A DNA stretch of 64,000 bases, taken from Lethocerus indicus. Lineage: Eukaryota > Arthropoda > Insecta > Hemiptera > Belostomatidae. Where the stretch lies: NCBI GenBank assembly GCA_019843655.1, contig JACDQD010000011.1, positions 13,062,604-13,126,603 on the forward strand, in the 5' to 3' direction. Below, in pieces: positions 1 through 13,439 of this stretch. The notes beneath the pieces are model-generated. The model was given only the letters and a program-made list of their open reading frames with translations, had not been told where the DNA came from and searched no databases. Position 1 is the first letter of the stretch. Each line of letters starts with the position of its first letter. The position numbers were made by a program, and so were the translations under genes.

Positions 1-224
1 CCCATTGTACAGATGCAATTGATTTAATCAGTAAGTCCTATTGAGAATACAGTACATATGTGATAAGGATCACACATCCCTACGTCTTTCTGTTCAAATT
101 TTTTCCACTATTAATTTAAAATGTTTACAGAAGAATATTTTTAGTAACTCCGTACATCGATTTTACTTTAATTATTGGATTGGTATTGAGTGATGTGAAT
201 TTAACTCAGTAGAGGTTTTAGTCA

Positions 225-308
225 CTTAGAAGATGGCGAGCAGCCGAAACCGGTCTAGCAAAGGACCAAACCAGCGAGAAGAGACAGAAACACACGAAAT
301 CTACGGTA
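225..308 (+). repeat. Single arm of the hammerhead-like repeat
   Basis: This stretch is closely related to the arms of the 61849-62047 element. It shares GAAGATGGCGAGCAGCCGAA, then ACCGGTCTAG, GACCAAACCAG and a GAGACAGAAACAC stretch, ending near CTACGGTA. It resembles the reverse complement of the left arm more than the right arm, including the shared GAGACAG and CTACGGTA. No inverted partner is seen in the 224 bp to its left. The CTGANGA part is degraded to CTTAGAAGA. It shows the family is dispersed and that arms occur alone. Confidence 0.75.
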
Positions 309-2489
309 CTATGATAATGCTTCCAATCTTTATGTATCAAGGCGATATGCAGTACAATTGTATTAATTTGGACGTTTGGGATTCGTTTTCGATTTGCCGC
401 CATGAACATTTGTTTTACTCGTGTACACTCCATAGATAGGCGTTTTTCAATTATATTGTTTAAACAAAAGGGTGTTGTAAATGTATTTGGAAATTACTCG
501 TGTCGGCAAGATCTTCCAGCGATTGTCGGACAACGGTGTGAATTCATCGCCAATTGGAGCGAATGGAGTCCCCTCCTCGCTCTCTCTCTCTCTCGTTCTC
601 TGGGTCTGATTAATCGGGATTTACGCTTTTCCTCGTTCACAAAGTGTGAATGTGTGCATGTGTGTGTGCGAAGATAAAAACACTAATTCAACAGGGAGCG
701 GTGAGCGTACGGAAACAGGACTAACAACAATGACAAAGGCGACGGCAGTAACAACGGGATGAGAGCCGGGGAAGCTGTCCGTGTATCTCGGTCTCGGATC
801 GTCGCCATTAGCATACCGGACCCGAGAGTCCCTACTTCTCGCCCCCCTCGGACCCCGACCGATTCCCTTTCCCAGCGACGTTTTCGGAAAGTCCCCGCGA
901 ACACGTTGTTAAACAACGTCCCGGCAGGAATACCGATTAGAGAATTACACCGGGAGTCGGACTTTTTTGTCAGTGCATTATACGCGTTTATGTCATGTTT
1001 TGGTTCATTTAGTTATTCTACTTAGGTAGGGACTACCACCTTGAGGCCGCTTACCCTGACAAGCCTTTTGTGGTATGCTCAGGACCCATCCCGATAGTAA
1101 CCCTGAGGTGTAATTTACCTTGTGTTTAAATGCGGGAGTATACCCCACGGTTTATCAGCACGGATCTGATGCTATCCGCGAACGAATCTGATTTTGTCGA
1201 TGAAATGCCCCGGTTACTGGCGTTATATAATGCGGACGTTCCAAAGAATATTGCGCGGTCAAATTACGAAACATTTATTTTACCCACGATAGAGAAAATT
1301 ATAAAAATTGGTTATGTGCCAATAACGTCAGGAGTGTTACGGTATTTACGGTATTAGTTACATCTGTCCGATACGGCACCCGCACGAATACAGTTGATGG
1401 TTTTGCATCCTTTATCGGCTTTAAAGATGCACGAATTAGTAATTTCAACCAGTCCTGACCTACCCTAACAAAAACAGACCATTAAGAGTGTACATTGGAT
1501 GTACCATCTACAACATGTAGAATAACTTTCGTTAGTATTTGTGCATAACATGATTTCACTTATAGGGTTTATATATTTATTTACTATACTATCTAGCATG
1601 TCTCTCGCTTTTATACTTCAATCTTCTCTGCCTCATAAATACTTCTGTCATTCTTTGTAATCATTTCATACAATTAGAATTTTATACGGTATTTTCAACA
1701 GAGTAATTCTGAAAATTCGGTTATGGGTGTAAGAACATTGAAACACTACAGCCAAATCCCCATTGGTTCTTCACCAATAATTAATGACCCCGTATTAAAA
1801 GTTCCCTGTTTTATTGAATTTGTATTACCTTAATTTATGCACTATCTTACCAACTTAACAGTGCTATCCTGCCTTGAAATTATAACCGTCCCCGAAAAAC
1901 CTATTCATTATGTAATATGAGGAGGAATTGTTAGCGTAACACGAATTTCCCACCGCCCTAGTGACATTGAATTATCCGTCCAGGATGCGGTATTTACAGG
2001 ACGGTGATTTTTGAGTTGATGCTAATTAAAACGAGTTTAGTCATTGTAAGTAAACAATGTAAAATACTACATAATACATATATATGAAGATGTAGAAACA
2101 TATGGGCGGCATACCCCCTATAAACCAGTTTCAAAATGCTTTCAAAAGGTCAGCAAAAAATTATACCCAATTACAATGGGTGGTGAAATTAAATTTCTAT
2201 ACAGTTATTTCCTAGTATACCTGGGTTTAACGATTTAAAGTGTTGACAATTAAATGAAGTAATTTTTCACTTTTATGAGAATATAATCACTAACCTTAGG
2301 GTCTTATAAACTCAATCGGTCTAGTACATATCACTGTTGTTGACTACGAAAAAATCGCATTCAATTCATGAATATTCTCAATTTAATATACATTTTTAAA
2401 GCGTACGAATAATTCAAAATTCTACATGCAGGGCGTTCAATTTGTAACGTTAATTTTTCCTATTCATTTCGCATTTAAAACTGTATAAG

Positions 2490-3000
2490 AATGGGGTTCG
2501 AACAAGGGTCGCAGTGGCTGAATGAAACTCGGGGGGACGTTGCAATTTAACCGGATTGCTCTATAAACAATAACAGTGCAAGGAGACGGTATTAAAATAA
2601 GTAGCGAGTTCGTGCCGACGATTGCCGTATAAGCATGTCCTCAGCCCCGCTTGTCAGCCTCCAAGTCCCATCGTAACTTCTGTCTCTCCCAACCCCCAGA
2701 GATGGAGGAGGAGGAGGAGGAATCGAGGAGTTTCAATAACGCGGATTTAAAAAGAGGAGTAAAGGAGAAAAAGAAAAAAGAGTTGAAATAATACCGCCCG
2801 CTATCGATTTCAAGAGGACTTGTAATTGGAAGGATAATATTGTCGGTTGTCATCCGAACCGAACACCGGGCTTTATTTATAAGACGGATCGAGCCCCCTC
2901 TCGGTCTACGGCCTCGGTAAGTCAGTTAAAGTGGCAATGGCATTGGTCGGAATAAGATAAGAGCACTGTGTTGTTTGCCTTTCCGTCCGAAGGGGTTTTT
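2490..3000. promoter_or_regulatory. GC-rich candidate regulatory block
   Basis: Mixed GC-rich segment with a forkhead-like ATAAACAATAA (2562-2572), a short GGA repeat (2705-2720) and the CpG-rich end GACGGATCGAGCCCCCTCTC. No coding signal. Confidence 0.25.
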
Positions 3001-4779
3001 ATTTTGGTTAGTATCCTTAAAGATCATCTGCCGAAATAGATACAACAGTGAGTTAAAAAAAATCATTACCGATTTTTATTAGGGCTAAAATAATCTAGTT
3101 AATCTCTTTGTGGTGTTTATTTGATTTATTTGGGAGATCGTAGATACTTTCAAACTCAATCCTCAGTATTAATGTCCAAGGAATGTATTCTTTAAGCTGC
3201 TAGCTTTTAAAAAGGCGATTCTCTACTCTTATTTATCTTTAAATAAACGAAAAGCCCACACCTGGTTAACAAAATTGCCTTGTGTACTGGTGTACGAAGT
3301 TGAATTTAATGACGATAGATAATGTAATTGGAATAAAAGACAACTTAACCAAGACCACTCTGTTTACCTCATAAGAAAACTCATTAAACATTTATAATTT
3401 ATTAACTCACAATTAAGAGCTGATACGAATCTGAATACGTGGAAATAAAATGTTTTGCTTGCGCCTCGAAGTTCCGAGAAGAATTAAACAAGCTCAACAA
3501 AGGAATGCCCCATGCTATCAAAATAACAGATAAGGGTATATGAAATAGTTGAGTGCATTTCTTCCCAAGTATTGCACTCAGTAAGAGTTCCGCCTCTACT
3601 TAACTTACAGTTTCTTTTTGGACATAGTTTGAACATAGATATTTATGCTTCATAAGGTCTGCTTCTTGATTTGAGATTTTACTACTCACGCGAGTTAGAT
3701 TACGAGTAAAGCGTTTCGATACTTCAAATAGGATTCGGTAAATGATGGAATTCGGACGGAATTGAAACGCGTAAAATTTTATAATTCGATAGAAATTAGC
3801 CGATAATTAATTAGGAATGAAAAGATCGCACGCTTAAATCCGTGGAAATGTTGTGCCTTATAAATAGATAATTTTTGAAAATTGATTTCCAACCGAGCCA
3901 GCGTCAGTATGAATCACCAAAGGGTCGATCTCCGTTAACATATTCTTCTAATGAGGTTTTTCTCTTTGGCCAGTAGAGTGGCTCGCGTGTCCTGGGGTCG
4001 TTTCTCGGGGCATCTACTACCCTCATTCCTCCCAACACGTAGCCTCCCTGGCCCTCGCGGTAAACTACCCTACTAATAGTTAATGAATAAAACACTATAG
4101 GAGGGACCCCGGGGCCGCCGGGGGTTCCAACATCTTATCTCGTCACTACTGTGTTACAGCCGCTAGGCGCATTACAACCTCCCCTCCCCCACTAAACTCT
4201 TTAATATTTATATTAATAAACAGGGCCGAGTTTAAGAATGGACCAAATGCGTCTGACAGTCATTGTAAAGGCTATAATATTACACAACGTCGGAGCGGTA
4301 AATAATACATAAATTAACAATTGAGAACGTTTAAACTCGAGTGGTCGTTACCTGAATCAAACCTCAACTCAATGTAGAACACAACTGGACAGCACCAATA
4401 GAATTTTATTGCTTAAATTTTACTCGGAATTTATTAAATAAAAATAGTGTTTCTTTTCGTACCTCAACATAAACAGACTTGGACGTAGAGACAGAATCAT
4501 CTCTATAACGAGAATGGACAAGTTGGGCGTAACAGGTAGTCAAGTCCTACAAAGGCCAATGTAGTCATAATATTTTAGACTGTGTATGTTATAGTCGATT
4601 CCCCAGGAATGACAAACCCTTTGCGCTGATTTTGTTTACGCAATTTGGTTATAGTTGGTGGCTTCTACTCGTTTATAATTTACGAAACCTCGAAAGGTTG
4701 GAAAGTTTCCCACCGTATTTTCAATCTGGGAATAGGATAAATATAAGTTTAGTTAAGTCGCAGGGATCGGTATTGGCCT

Positions 4780-5060
4780 ATCCGTCCGCGGGATATGAGT
4801 GGGCAGTCAGCAATGAGGAAGAGCGCTATCTCCCGTTTCCCATCTCCGGTGATTGGCAGGCCTGGGGGCTCGTGTTTAGCATAGCATTAACATGCTAATA
4901 GCCACGTAATTCCGGGAGTGACTCCCTTCCCCCTCCGCCCCTGTCACTTTTCCCCGCTCGGCGCCCACCGACGTTCCCATATGTTCGCGTTCAACATCTG
5001 CCTCCCTCGCTTAATTACACAGTTCCATAAGGCCGATTAAGAGTACCGGGGAGGAAAAAA
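4780..5060. promoter_or_regulatory. GC-rich candidate regulatory block
   Basis: Contains the perfect palindrome GGGAGTGACTCCC (4913-4925), followed by a C-rich GC-box-like stretch. Flanks are AT-rich. No coding signal. Confidence 0.25.
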
Positions 5061-6339
5061 AGAGTAACGTTTCAAGAGCACGTTTCAATAAGCCGGACGC
5101 GAATCTGAGGTTCTTTCTTTTATGTTGAACAGTTTAAAGGTACGGATACACGAAGAATTGTGTTGAAATTCCGTTATTTATTGTCAATTTTTTAAAATTG
5201 AATTTGCCCCAAACTGTTCTTGTTCCGCTAAATAGCCGAGACACAACGAGTGGGTCGAAACATCACGCTTATAGCTCGTAAAGTTCCACCAGTTCCGAAA
5301 ATGTTTCCCACGCTTGGTTTGTAAAGAATCATTTCAAATTTAAAAATGTTGTACAATTATTATATATCTTCTACTTCTGAAGAAGAGCCGAAATTCGCAC
5401 AGTCTCAGATTAGTCCACACTGGTTTTACACCGAAACAATCATTTAGTTACGTTAGTTTCATCGTATACCCGAATTTAATCTGTATTGCGTGCGTAATTT
5501 ATTGTTACTGTAAACTCGAACAGGGCTTCTTGATCGTACGAAACCCCAACAAACTTCCAAACATGATCGACGATGTAATATATGAGTTGGTTTGACAAGA
5601 CTGGTAAGAGGATGTTATGGAAAAACGGGGCGGAATAATTACAAAATGTTACTCATATTTCTGATGGCGTTAACTAATTCTATTAAGAGGTTGCATCAGA
5701 TAAATAGTTTCAATTAACATATTTAAATGTAAATATACCCGCATGTCCATTGCGATGTGTATCGGTACTGTACAGGCTACAATGAATTTCGATTAAGTCT
5801 CCCAGTGCCGCTTTTAGTTGATTAACAGATGATTTTTTCATTATTTCCCGGCGGAAACTATAAATCCTCTGTGTAACATAGAAAATATAATCTCTCTAGG
5901 AAGGGAAAATAAGCCCGATTTATATTTCAAAATGTCATAATCGGCGCAAAAAACTACCAATTACATTAACTTTCTACTGCTGCAACTAGTTCATATTCGA
6001 ATGTCGCTTACCGTCCCGTGAATGATTATGTGCACAAAACTTTTAAATAAAATAATATTTGTTGTGCAACACGTTAGATTATTTATTTACTGACTCGATA
6101 TCTCTTTTTATGTGATAGGAGTCACGCCTATCCTGACTTGATACTCGTAAATCTCACATGTACATATAACACACCGTTCTAGTAATCATTTAGTGATGGA
6201 TTAGAGTTATGTCTTCATGGCGCAGCTTGTTAGGTTTTGGACAACCAAGAGTATTGGTTTGGGTTGTTGTCAGGCCTATTTCGTGTTTTAAACGGCCAAA
6301 ACATTGTAACAAGCGCAGTGCACATATTTTTCGCAGAAT

Positions 6340-6850
6340 CAGGCGTACCAACCCGGCTGTTCACGTGTTCTTATTAGCTCTGAGGAGGAGGCGAAGTGAG
6401 GGGCCGGGAATGCAGGCGGCAACGGCCTACCATCCGGCCATTAATCTTCTCAAACCGACCCCTACTTAAGTTCTAAAATGGCAATTAGTCTTTAAAGAAA
6501 AAAATTAATCCGCGAAATAACCAGACACAATGGGCCGGGTTAACAGCGCGGCGCGGGGATTATTGTCCCCGCCGGCGACTACAGGTGTTAATACTGTTGT
6601 CCCTCCGGTCTCCTTATACGACCGGCTTTAATTACCACGGCCTACCTGATTAATGTCCACCATTCGACTCCGCGCGATTCCGAATTTGCATATGTCCTTC
6701 TCCCTCTCGGCAATTAACCGACTCCGCGCTCGCACCTTTTCAGCGGTCGCTCTCAAAGACCCGGCGCATTATTCTTCATCGACTTGCCAGTCACAACTAC
6801 AGTTATTAATTGTAATGGACTGTTTCTTTTTTATGGAACGCGTTTAAAGC
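6340..6850. promoter_or_regulatory. GC-rich candidate regulatory block
   Basis: A CpG-rich block with a TGATTAATGT site of PBC-Hox type (6647-6656) and an ATTTGCAT POU site (6684-6691). It lies between AT-rich stretches. Open frames across it show no known domain. Confidence 0.3.
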
Positions 6851-8183
6851 GGTGTCTCTATCACTATAGATCATCTACACGGTCAATCCATGTCAACAGC
6901 TCAAGGTGAAGGTGCCGCGCGAGTAAAACTTCTGAGTAAAAAACTGTCGCTACTAGACATACATCAAGAATCTTAAGTACAATTTATAAAATTCCAGCAT
7001 TTTTCTCAATCAATTTTGCGGGTTAGAAAATTCACTTACTGACTGGAACAGGACGGCGATAAGGGACTGAAATTTCCTTTCGCTAAAAACTTTGAATAGA
7101 TTACGGCTGAACTCAGGAATAATTATTTTAAATAAATTTGATCCCAAACTATAAAACATAGCATATCGGTTAACGATTTACCTGGCTTCTACGTAGTATT
7201 TCGTGAGTCTAAGGTTGAGTTTTGGGTCACATTATCCGTTTGATATTATTATTCATAGCTTTCACTGGTGATTGTCATAAAATTGAGGTCACGGTCTGTT
7301 CGAGCACTCAGTGTGCGCCTGATGGGAAGAGGGAGACGGAATTACGTGCTGCGGGATTGGAGGAAAGGTCTCTTCCTAAGTGGATTGGAGGTTTACATTT
7401 GCGAGTTTTATCCCGCAGATTGTGTGATATTGGGAGGAATAAATTAATTCAGAGTTTAATGTCCCAGCCGTTGCTCTAGAGAATGAAGACATTTGTTGTG
7501 AAGTTTTGCGCTTGTGTGAAATTTCTTTTTCCCAATGGCAAAGCCCATTCCCAAGAAGTGGCAACTCAACGGTAATACCGCATTCCGATATTACTCGAGG
7601 AATCCACTCCGATATCTGTCTGAAGAGTATCCGCTTTCAATTAAACCTGTATTCAAAACGGACGGCCCGAATCGTTTAGCGGGCACAGTACGCCTCGGTT
7701 ATTAAGACATCGGTCTAACGACCGCGTCGGGATGCCTGGCTATGCGCTCGAGTGCATCGAGTACACAGCCCTGAGGAATTATTTCGCAACCTGCATAATT
7801 GACCCGGAAAGTTATAAGTACCGTCGCGTGAGAGCGGATGATAGACCTCGTGTTATGTTCGATGGAGTTCTCGCATTGATATTCTTACCCTCTCCCACTC
7901 CTCTGGAAAAGCGCCCGAGGCATTGACAAGAAATTCTGCATTGGCGCAGATTTCAATATAACTCTGTTTGACAACATTAAAAATATAGTGCCGGTTCATT
8001 ATTAATTAATTTCATAAAAATAAATTATGCTCAGAGCTCAGTCAATAGTCTCTAGCACGGGTCACATATTTTCCTAACGTTTTTAACTTGATTCTGGAAT
8101 TTTAGACCCTCCTTTGATACACAAAGTACTGGGTTATGTGCGTTATTATCTTGTAAATGTGTGAGATCTACCTGCTGCATATA

Positions 8184-8346
8184 AAATGCTGTCCGAATTT
8201 TTCCTCATTCTAATGAAACCCCCGAATATGTTCGTAAAAAATATGTATCGGTAAAGTAATATTTTATGGTATATAATATTTGTATATGCTCTGAAACCAT
8301 TGCCATATTTAGTATCGTTCGTTCACTGTTTCGGACATTTCGGCGT
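8184..8346 (+). repeat. Diverged direct repeat, copy A
   Basis: This copy aligns with 8971-9155 in the same orientation. Shared blocks are AATGCT-TCCGAA, CTAATGAAAC-CCCGAA, ATCGGTAAAG, ATATAATATTT, TGAAAC, CCATAT and a terminal TTTCGGCG or TTTTCGGCG. Several small insertions separate the copies, so they are old. There are no terminal inverted repeats and no coding capacity. Confidence 0.6.
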
Positions 8347-8480
8347 TTAATCGTCGGAATTTATATCCAAAATATTTAGTCTGTCTGCCCCCAAATTAAT
8401 TCTATAAATACCTACTACACTAGATTACGTATTGGAGTTTCTAGAAGCGCTTTCCAACGGGCGGATTGTATTGAAAAAAT

Positions 8481-8502
8481 AACTCCCGGCTATCCGGGAG
8501 TT
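8481..8502. repeat. Perfect 9-bp hairpin
   Basis: AACTCCCGG pairs with CCGGGAGTT around CTAT. It sits at the edge of a GC-rich block (8450-8640). There is no U-tract, and a bacterial terminator is not expected here. Confidence 0.7.
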
Positions 8503-8848
8503 CTGACTCGAAGAAGAATTCGATACGTCGTCCATCGAACCCGCCGCCTATCCCTCCCCCCGCAGCGGGGTGCCTTAGGCCCGGGTAGGGCCGGGTTCGC
8601 CTCAATTAACGACCGACCCCGGTCGGTTCCAGTTATGAATAATTAATTGTTCAAATCCACGATCTGTCTTAGGTCTTGGTCTTTGGTTTCCCCCTCCTCT
8701 TCCTACCCTTATATTCCCGAAGAAAGAAAAAAGTAAATGAAGAAACGCGAGAGGTAAATTTTTCACTATTCCGTAAATTGCGGGAGTCATATAACCGGAG
8801 ACGTTTGATAGAAAGTACACCGTCCCAAATAAATCAAATAACCGAGAT

Positions 8849-8853
<5 letters not shown>

Positions 8854-8902
<49 letters not shown>
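8854..8902. repeat. (TA)n microsatellite
   Basis: Uninterrupted TA dinucleotides for 49 bp, between the two diverged direct repeats. Confidence 0.95.
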
Positions 8903-8905
<3 letters not shown>

Positions 8906-8970
8906 CTACTAGACGAAGGTAGTCCTAAATAAGCCGGCCGTCACAGCTTCAGAACGTAAATTAAATCTTA

Positions 8971-9155
8971 AATGCTTTCCGAAATTTCCCCATACTAATG
9001 AAACACCCGAAAATGTTATCGGTAAAGAAATTATTAGAAGGCGAGTAATTTATTTTATAGGATATAATATTTATACCGTGAAACGCGGTGATGCTTTATG
9101 GCGTTGAAACTTCCAACCATATTAGTAGCCCGGAGCACCGTCCGAGTTTTCGGCG
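8971..9155 (+). repeat. Diverged direct repeat, copy B
   Basis: This is the second copy of the 8184-8346 sequence, about 790 bp downstream and slightly longer because of an insertion after ATCGGTAAAG. An AT microsatellite and a GC-rich block lie between the copies. It could be a tandem-type segmental duplication or two insertions of one dispersed family. Confidence 0.6.
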
Positions 9156-11129
9156 ATGACTAGGCACTTCTTTTTATAGACAGGGATTTATAGTATTGAA
9201 TAATTAAATATATATTTAATTAAAACTACTTGAAAGTGAAATCGTCCGTGACAACGAAAATAGATTGTATTATTAAACTTCACTGTGCTTCCTAAAATGA
9301 ACAGATTTTTCTTTAAAAATACATTTATATTATTAACGCTAGATACTGGTACATTAGTAGAGTTTTTTTATTTTATAATTCTAATTAAGCCAACAAATTG
9401 AGAAGTAAATGACACGTATCTTATTACACGCTAACAAATGAAAGTCAGTAGGGAACGTACAAAATACATCTTCAATTGATTTTATCCTCGATGTTTCTAA
9501 TGCCACACAATGAAAGTCTTCATTTCTACCGAAATTCATTTATACCTTTTCAAAGAAGGGTTCCGACAATTTCTGTTGAATATTTTAACCGGATAAACAC
9601 TTTCTGTGCTCTCATGCTTTCATTTCGACTTGTCTCCTCTGGTTCCTTTGTCATTACCGCCGGCGGCTCTCATTACCTCAATAGGCGGGCCAGGATATAA
9701 GGGCTCGTTAATGGTTGTTTTAACAATTAATTTAAAGAGATATCCTGGCCAATCCTTTTTTGGTAAGATTAAACATCCAGTTTCTCCAGTGTCGCTTCCT
9801 CTCAAAATGTCCTTTCATCGTGTCTGAAGCATTTAATATTAAAAAATCGACCCTAAAGTACAAAATTGCCCGCACGCTCCTAACTGTTAGATAAGGCAAG
9901 GGGAGAGACTTAGTTATTTTGACTCCCACTTATTTTAGATAGACCGATGTAGCCCTCAGTAATTCTTAAACTCTCTACAGTCGACTATCATGCTTCCATT
10001 CGAATCAATCCTATTATTTTGAATATTTTATCGGTTTATTAGGAATATTTTCGGGGTCCCGAGTTTTTATTATTCTAAATTAGTATTATTCCGAATATAT
10101 GCAGACATATTTTTTTACAGTTTCAAAAGTATTGACGTTTTTGATCAAATGTCCTTAAAGTAAACGTTCAAAGATCAGTCAACGGGGACAGAAATACAAA
10201 TTAATGGAAATATTGTTTCTTCTCTGTTATAATTATGTTAAGCGTTTCAATAGCGAGCCACAAAATATGTAAACCAACCGATTCATGCGAGACCGAATTC
10301 ACAAATTGAGTATTAAGAAATTAGTGAGTAAAAAAAAGGTTGTAGTACAATGTTTTACGACAGATAAAGATCTCATACCGCGATGAAGTGTTGTTTTCGC
10401 AGTACCATCGAATTATAATAACAACTCGAGAGTTCAACATTAATCGTCCCCATTGCAATATACATGTATTCAGATTCGAGTAAAAAAAAATGAAAATCGG
10501 GCTAATTACGGAATGAATATGCAAATCCCACGTGCAATAAATGCATATTCAACGCAGAAAAATGGCTACCGGTATTGCTCGGGCTATAGCCGAAGACTGA
10601 ACGGGTCGAGAATATACCGTTGCAGGATGGGAGCGATTTTCTCAGATAATATATTCAAAACCGCGCTAATTGGAAAGCGAATTAACTTTCCCGCATTTTC
10701 TTGCCCTATAAATGGCATAGCTGATAGAAAAAAATAAAAATCTACTCGTTTTCAGGCCCATGTATCAGATCGAATTGTCGTTTGATCGAATTTGTCAATT
10801 TCACCAAATGCCATTGATAAATAATTGTTCCATCTATTTCCCCGGACACAAATAACCACTGTCGCCATATTTTTTATTCCGTTCTGTTGTAGAATTTCAT
10901 CTTCCCTATACATTATAGGGTTTGCTGTTTTATGCGTTCGACCATGCCCTATTGATGTAATTATAGCCTCAGGGTCGAATCTAGGAGGGGAAATTTCGTT
11001 CCAATTAAAACAAGAGGTTGGTCGGAAGGAAGATTTACGTGGTTTTGGAGAGAGTAAGATTGTGTAAATATTGTGAGCTGAACTCAATTCTGGAAGTATT
11101 AATGGAGGGCCCACTAGGTTTTCTATGTT

Positions 11130-11560
11130 TACAGATTAAATTCTGTACAGTTGCCCCATTGGGAAGTCCTCAGCCCGCGGGACGGGATGGGTTTTTGCCC
11201 CGTCGTTGTCTCGAAAAGACTGGCCGGTTTTATGCGTTTGTCGTCCCGTATCTCCCCGCCGGCTTTTATCTACGCCCTCGGAGTCGTACTTAAGTCGAAT
11301 AAAAATACTGTTATGGCCGGCTCACGATCCCTCCTCGAGTTTCGCCGAAAGCACCCCCCCCCTCCGTATTTAATACGGGCCCGTATAACGTGGCCAAAGC
11401 GGTAAACTAGTTTTGAAAGCGGAAATTAGGTTTGTAAGGAACGACGCCGGCCAAATAATGTTTCACTTTCGGGCGAAACAACCGTCTGCCGCCGTCCTTT
11501 GAACGACGAGACAAATACCCCGTAAATTCTGTATTCGGTAGCGGAGGTTTTGAAAAAGAA
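11130..11560. promoter_or_regulatory. GC-rich candidate regulatory block
   Basis: A CpG-rich block with alternating purine and pyrimidine runs and a C9 run near 11353. Open frames of 84-91 codons cross it in two frames, as expected from stop-poor GC-rich DNA, and none shows a domain. Confidence 0.25.
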
Positions 11561-12320
11561 AAAGGAGTGATCAGTTCGGCCACTCATTCATTTATAGCTG
11601 GTGCAATTAAATTTCATATAAAATATAAAAAAAATAACTTAATCGTACTTAAGCCTCAAATGATCGGTTGATTATCAGATGGAAAATCTAATTATAATTC
11701 TATTTTCCGGGATTGTTTTGATACAGTGAATTATACCAACCGTTTTATTCGGCGATTTTAAAATTACCCACTTTTTTAATAATATGTGGCATTAGGTATA
11801 ATCGCTGTCAGGAATTTAAATATTTGTAGGTATTGTTTAGACGAATTTCCTAGACGACATTACAGTATATATTGTCAGGTATTACTGGGGGGATTTCTGT
11901 CTCATATGCCAGCCTGAATAAATATAATACTCCCGTGATTGGGTGTAACTACAAAGGCCAGAAGGAGTAATAACGTTGTAGTGTCGTGTCACGAATGGGA
12001 CATAAGAGAGGAAATGACACAGGTTATAATATTTCGAATGGTCGCGGATTCTTTTCTGTTCGTTCGACCTTTGCCCCGCCCGGGTGCTCTATTGTCAGTC
12101 GGGCGGACCGGAATTGAACATAGAAATATCGTCCCCGCCGTGTCTCTTGCGTTCATCTGTAATTACCCCTATCGTCTGCCGTTAAAAACTGTGTATTGCG
12201 GGGAACGTGTGGGAAACGGGCAGAAATCCATGATGGAAAAGCGGTGGAATTGAATTAAGCGCGGAGGCGGCGGTGCCGGTAGATGTGTATCGTGCCACCT
12301 GGGACCAGGTGCCTCCCACT

Positions 12321-12323
<3 letters not shown>

Positions 12324-12407
<84 letters not shown>

Positions 12408-12432
12408 ATCGTTCCCTCTCTCTCTCTCTCTA
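12324..12432. repeat. (TC)n microsatellite
   Basis: An uninterrupted TC tract (12324-12405), then a short break and a second tract (12415-12432). Serine-leucine open frames across it are artefacts of the repeat. Confidence 0.95.
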
Positions 12433-13439
12433 CCCCTCTCTCTTTCTGTTTCCTATGATAATCACGAGGGGGCTAATTACAGACCGGGCGGTTTTGTTGG
12501 GGTGGAGTCGCTGTGGGCTTGCCCACAATCGCCAGAAGGCGCAGACACATATGGCCGTCTCCCTTTGCTGGCGAATACCCCAAAAATAATCAAACGAGAA
12601 ATAATGAATAAATCTAAATATAGAATTGATTTGTCCGATATTTATTCCGTCGATGTTTTTCTCTTAGACGCGTAATCCGATAATCGCGCGGGGCTCATCG
12701 ATCATCGTGAAAGTGTACGATAGGTCTTGTCGTAGGGGGACAAACCCGAGTAATATGTTCTGGGCCACTAAGTCTGATTTATCGCTCGTACCGGGTCCTG
12801 TCGAATGAGACCTAAAATTGATCGTGAAATTCGAATATTTTTCCAGATAAATGGTTTTGGGATTGGCCACTTGAAATATGGGAATTTAATGCATGCTTCA
12901 TTAATCAATTTAAATGGATAACGGTTTGGCATTGTGGATCGATTCCAAATCTCAGTGAAACGCCTTGCCCAGTTTAGGTCATGGCATATAGTAAGATATA
13001 ATATATAGTGGTAAAAGGGCCCCAGGTAAAGGGAGTTCCACTACGATAAACATAGCAATGGAACTAGTTTGTATTCTCAACTATTACGGCACATTGATTC
13101 ATACTTGAAAACACTTTTTAGTAGGTTAGGCACTATATTCAGAGGTAGTAATCTTCTTGTTTCTTGTTTAAAATTGTTTAATTATTTCGCTCGTTAATTA
13201 ATAATGGGAACCCCATCAGTTGTTATATTTTCACCCTTCTGCTCTTTCACTCCGAATAAATTTTTAACTAATATAAAATAATGATAAATAATAAATATAA
13301 TAATAAATTTGTTGCGCCCGCTTATGGAGACCTGCGGAGCTCGGCAAAGCTTTCTTAACTCGTTAAGGGAACAGAAACCTTCCATTTTGTCACTACGTTT
13401 TTCACGACTTTATGTTTTATATTTTGTTTGTAGCACCGA

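Noticed and set aside
1130..1357. 75-codon ORF with ATG
   Set aside because: No domain, no splice or promoter context, and of a length expected by chance among six frames.
2490..2560. tRNA, from GGGGTTCGAAC
   Set aside because: The T-arm cannot close and there is no acceptor stem or anticodon arm.
8481..8502. Rho-independent terminator
   Set aside because: Perfect hairpin but no U-tract, and the window is eukaryotic.
8530..8620. tRNA on the minus strand, from GGGTTCGATGG
   Set aside because: T-stem does not pair and no D-arm is present.
10752..11114. 120-codon minus-strand ORF
   Set aside because: Overlaps open frames on the plus strand, has no recognisable domain, and lies within a predicted intron.
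12283..12675. 130-codon ORF with Leu-Ser repeats
   Set aside because: Produced by the TC microsatellite.
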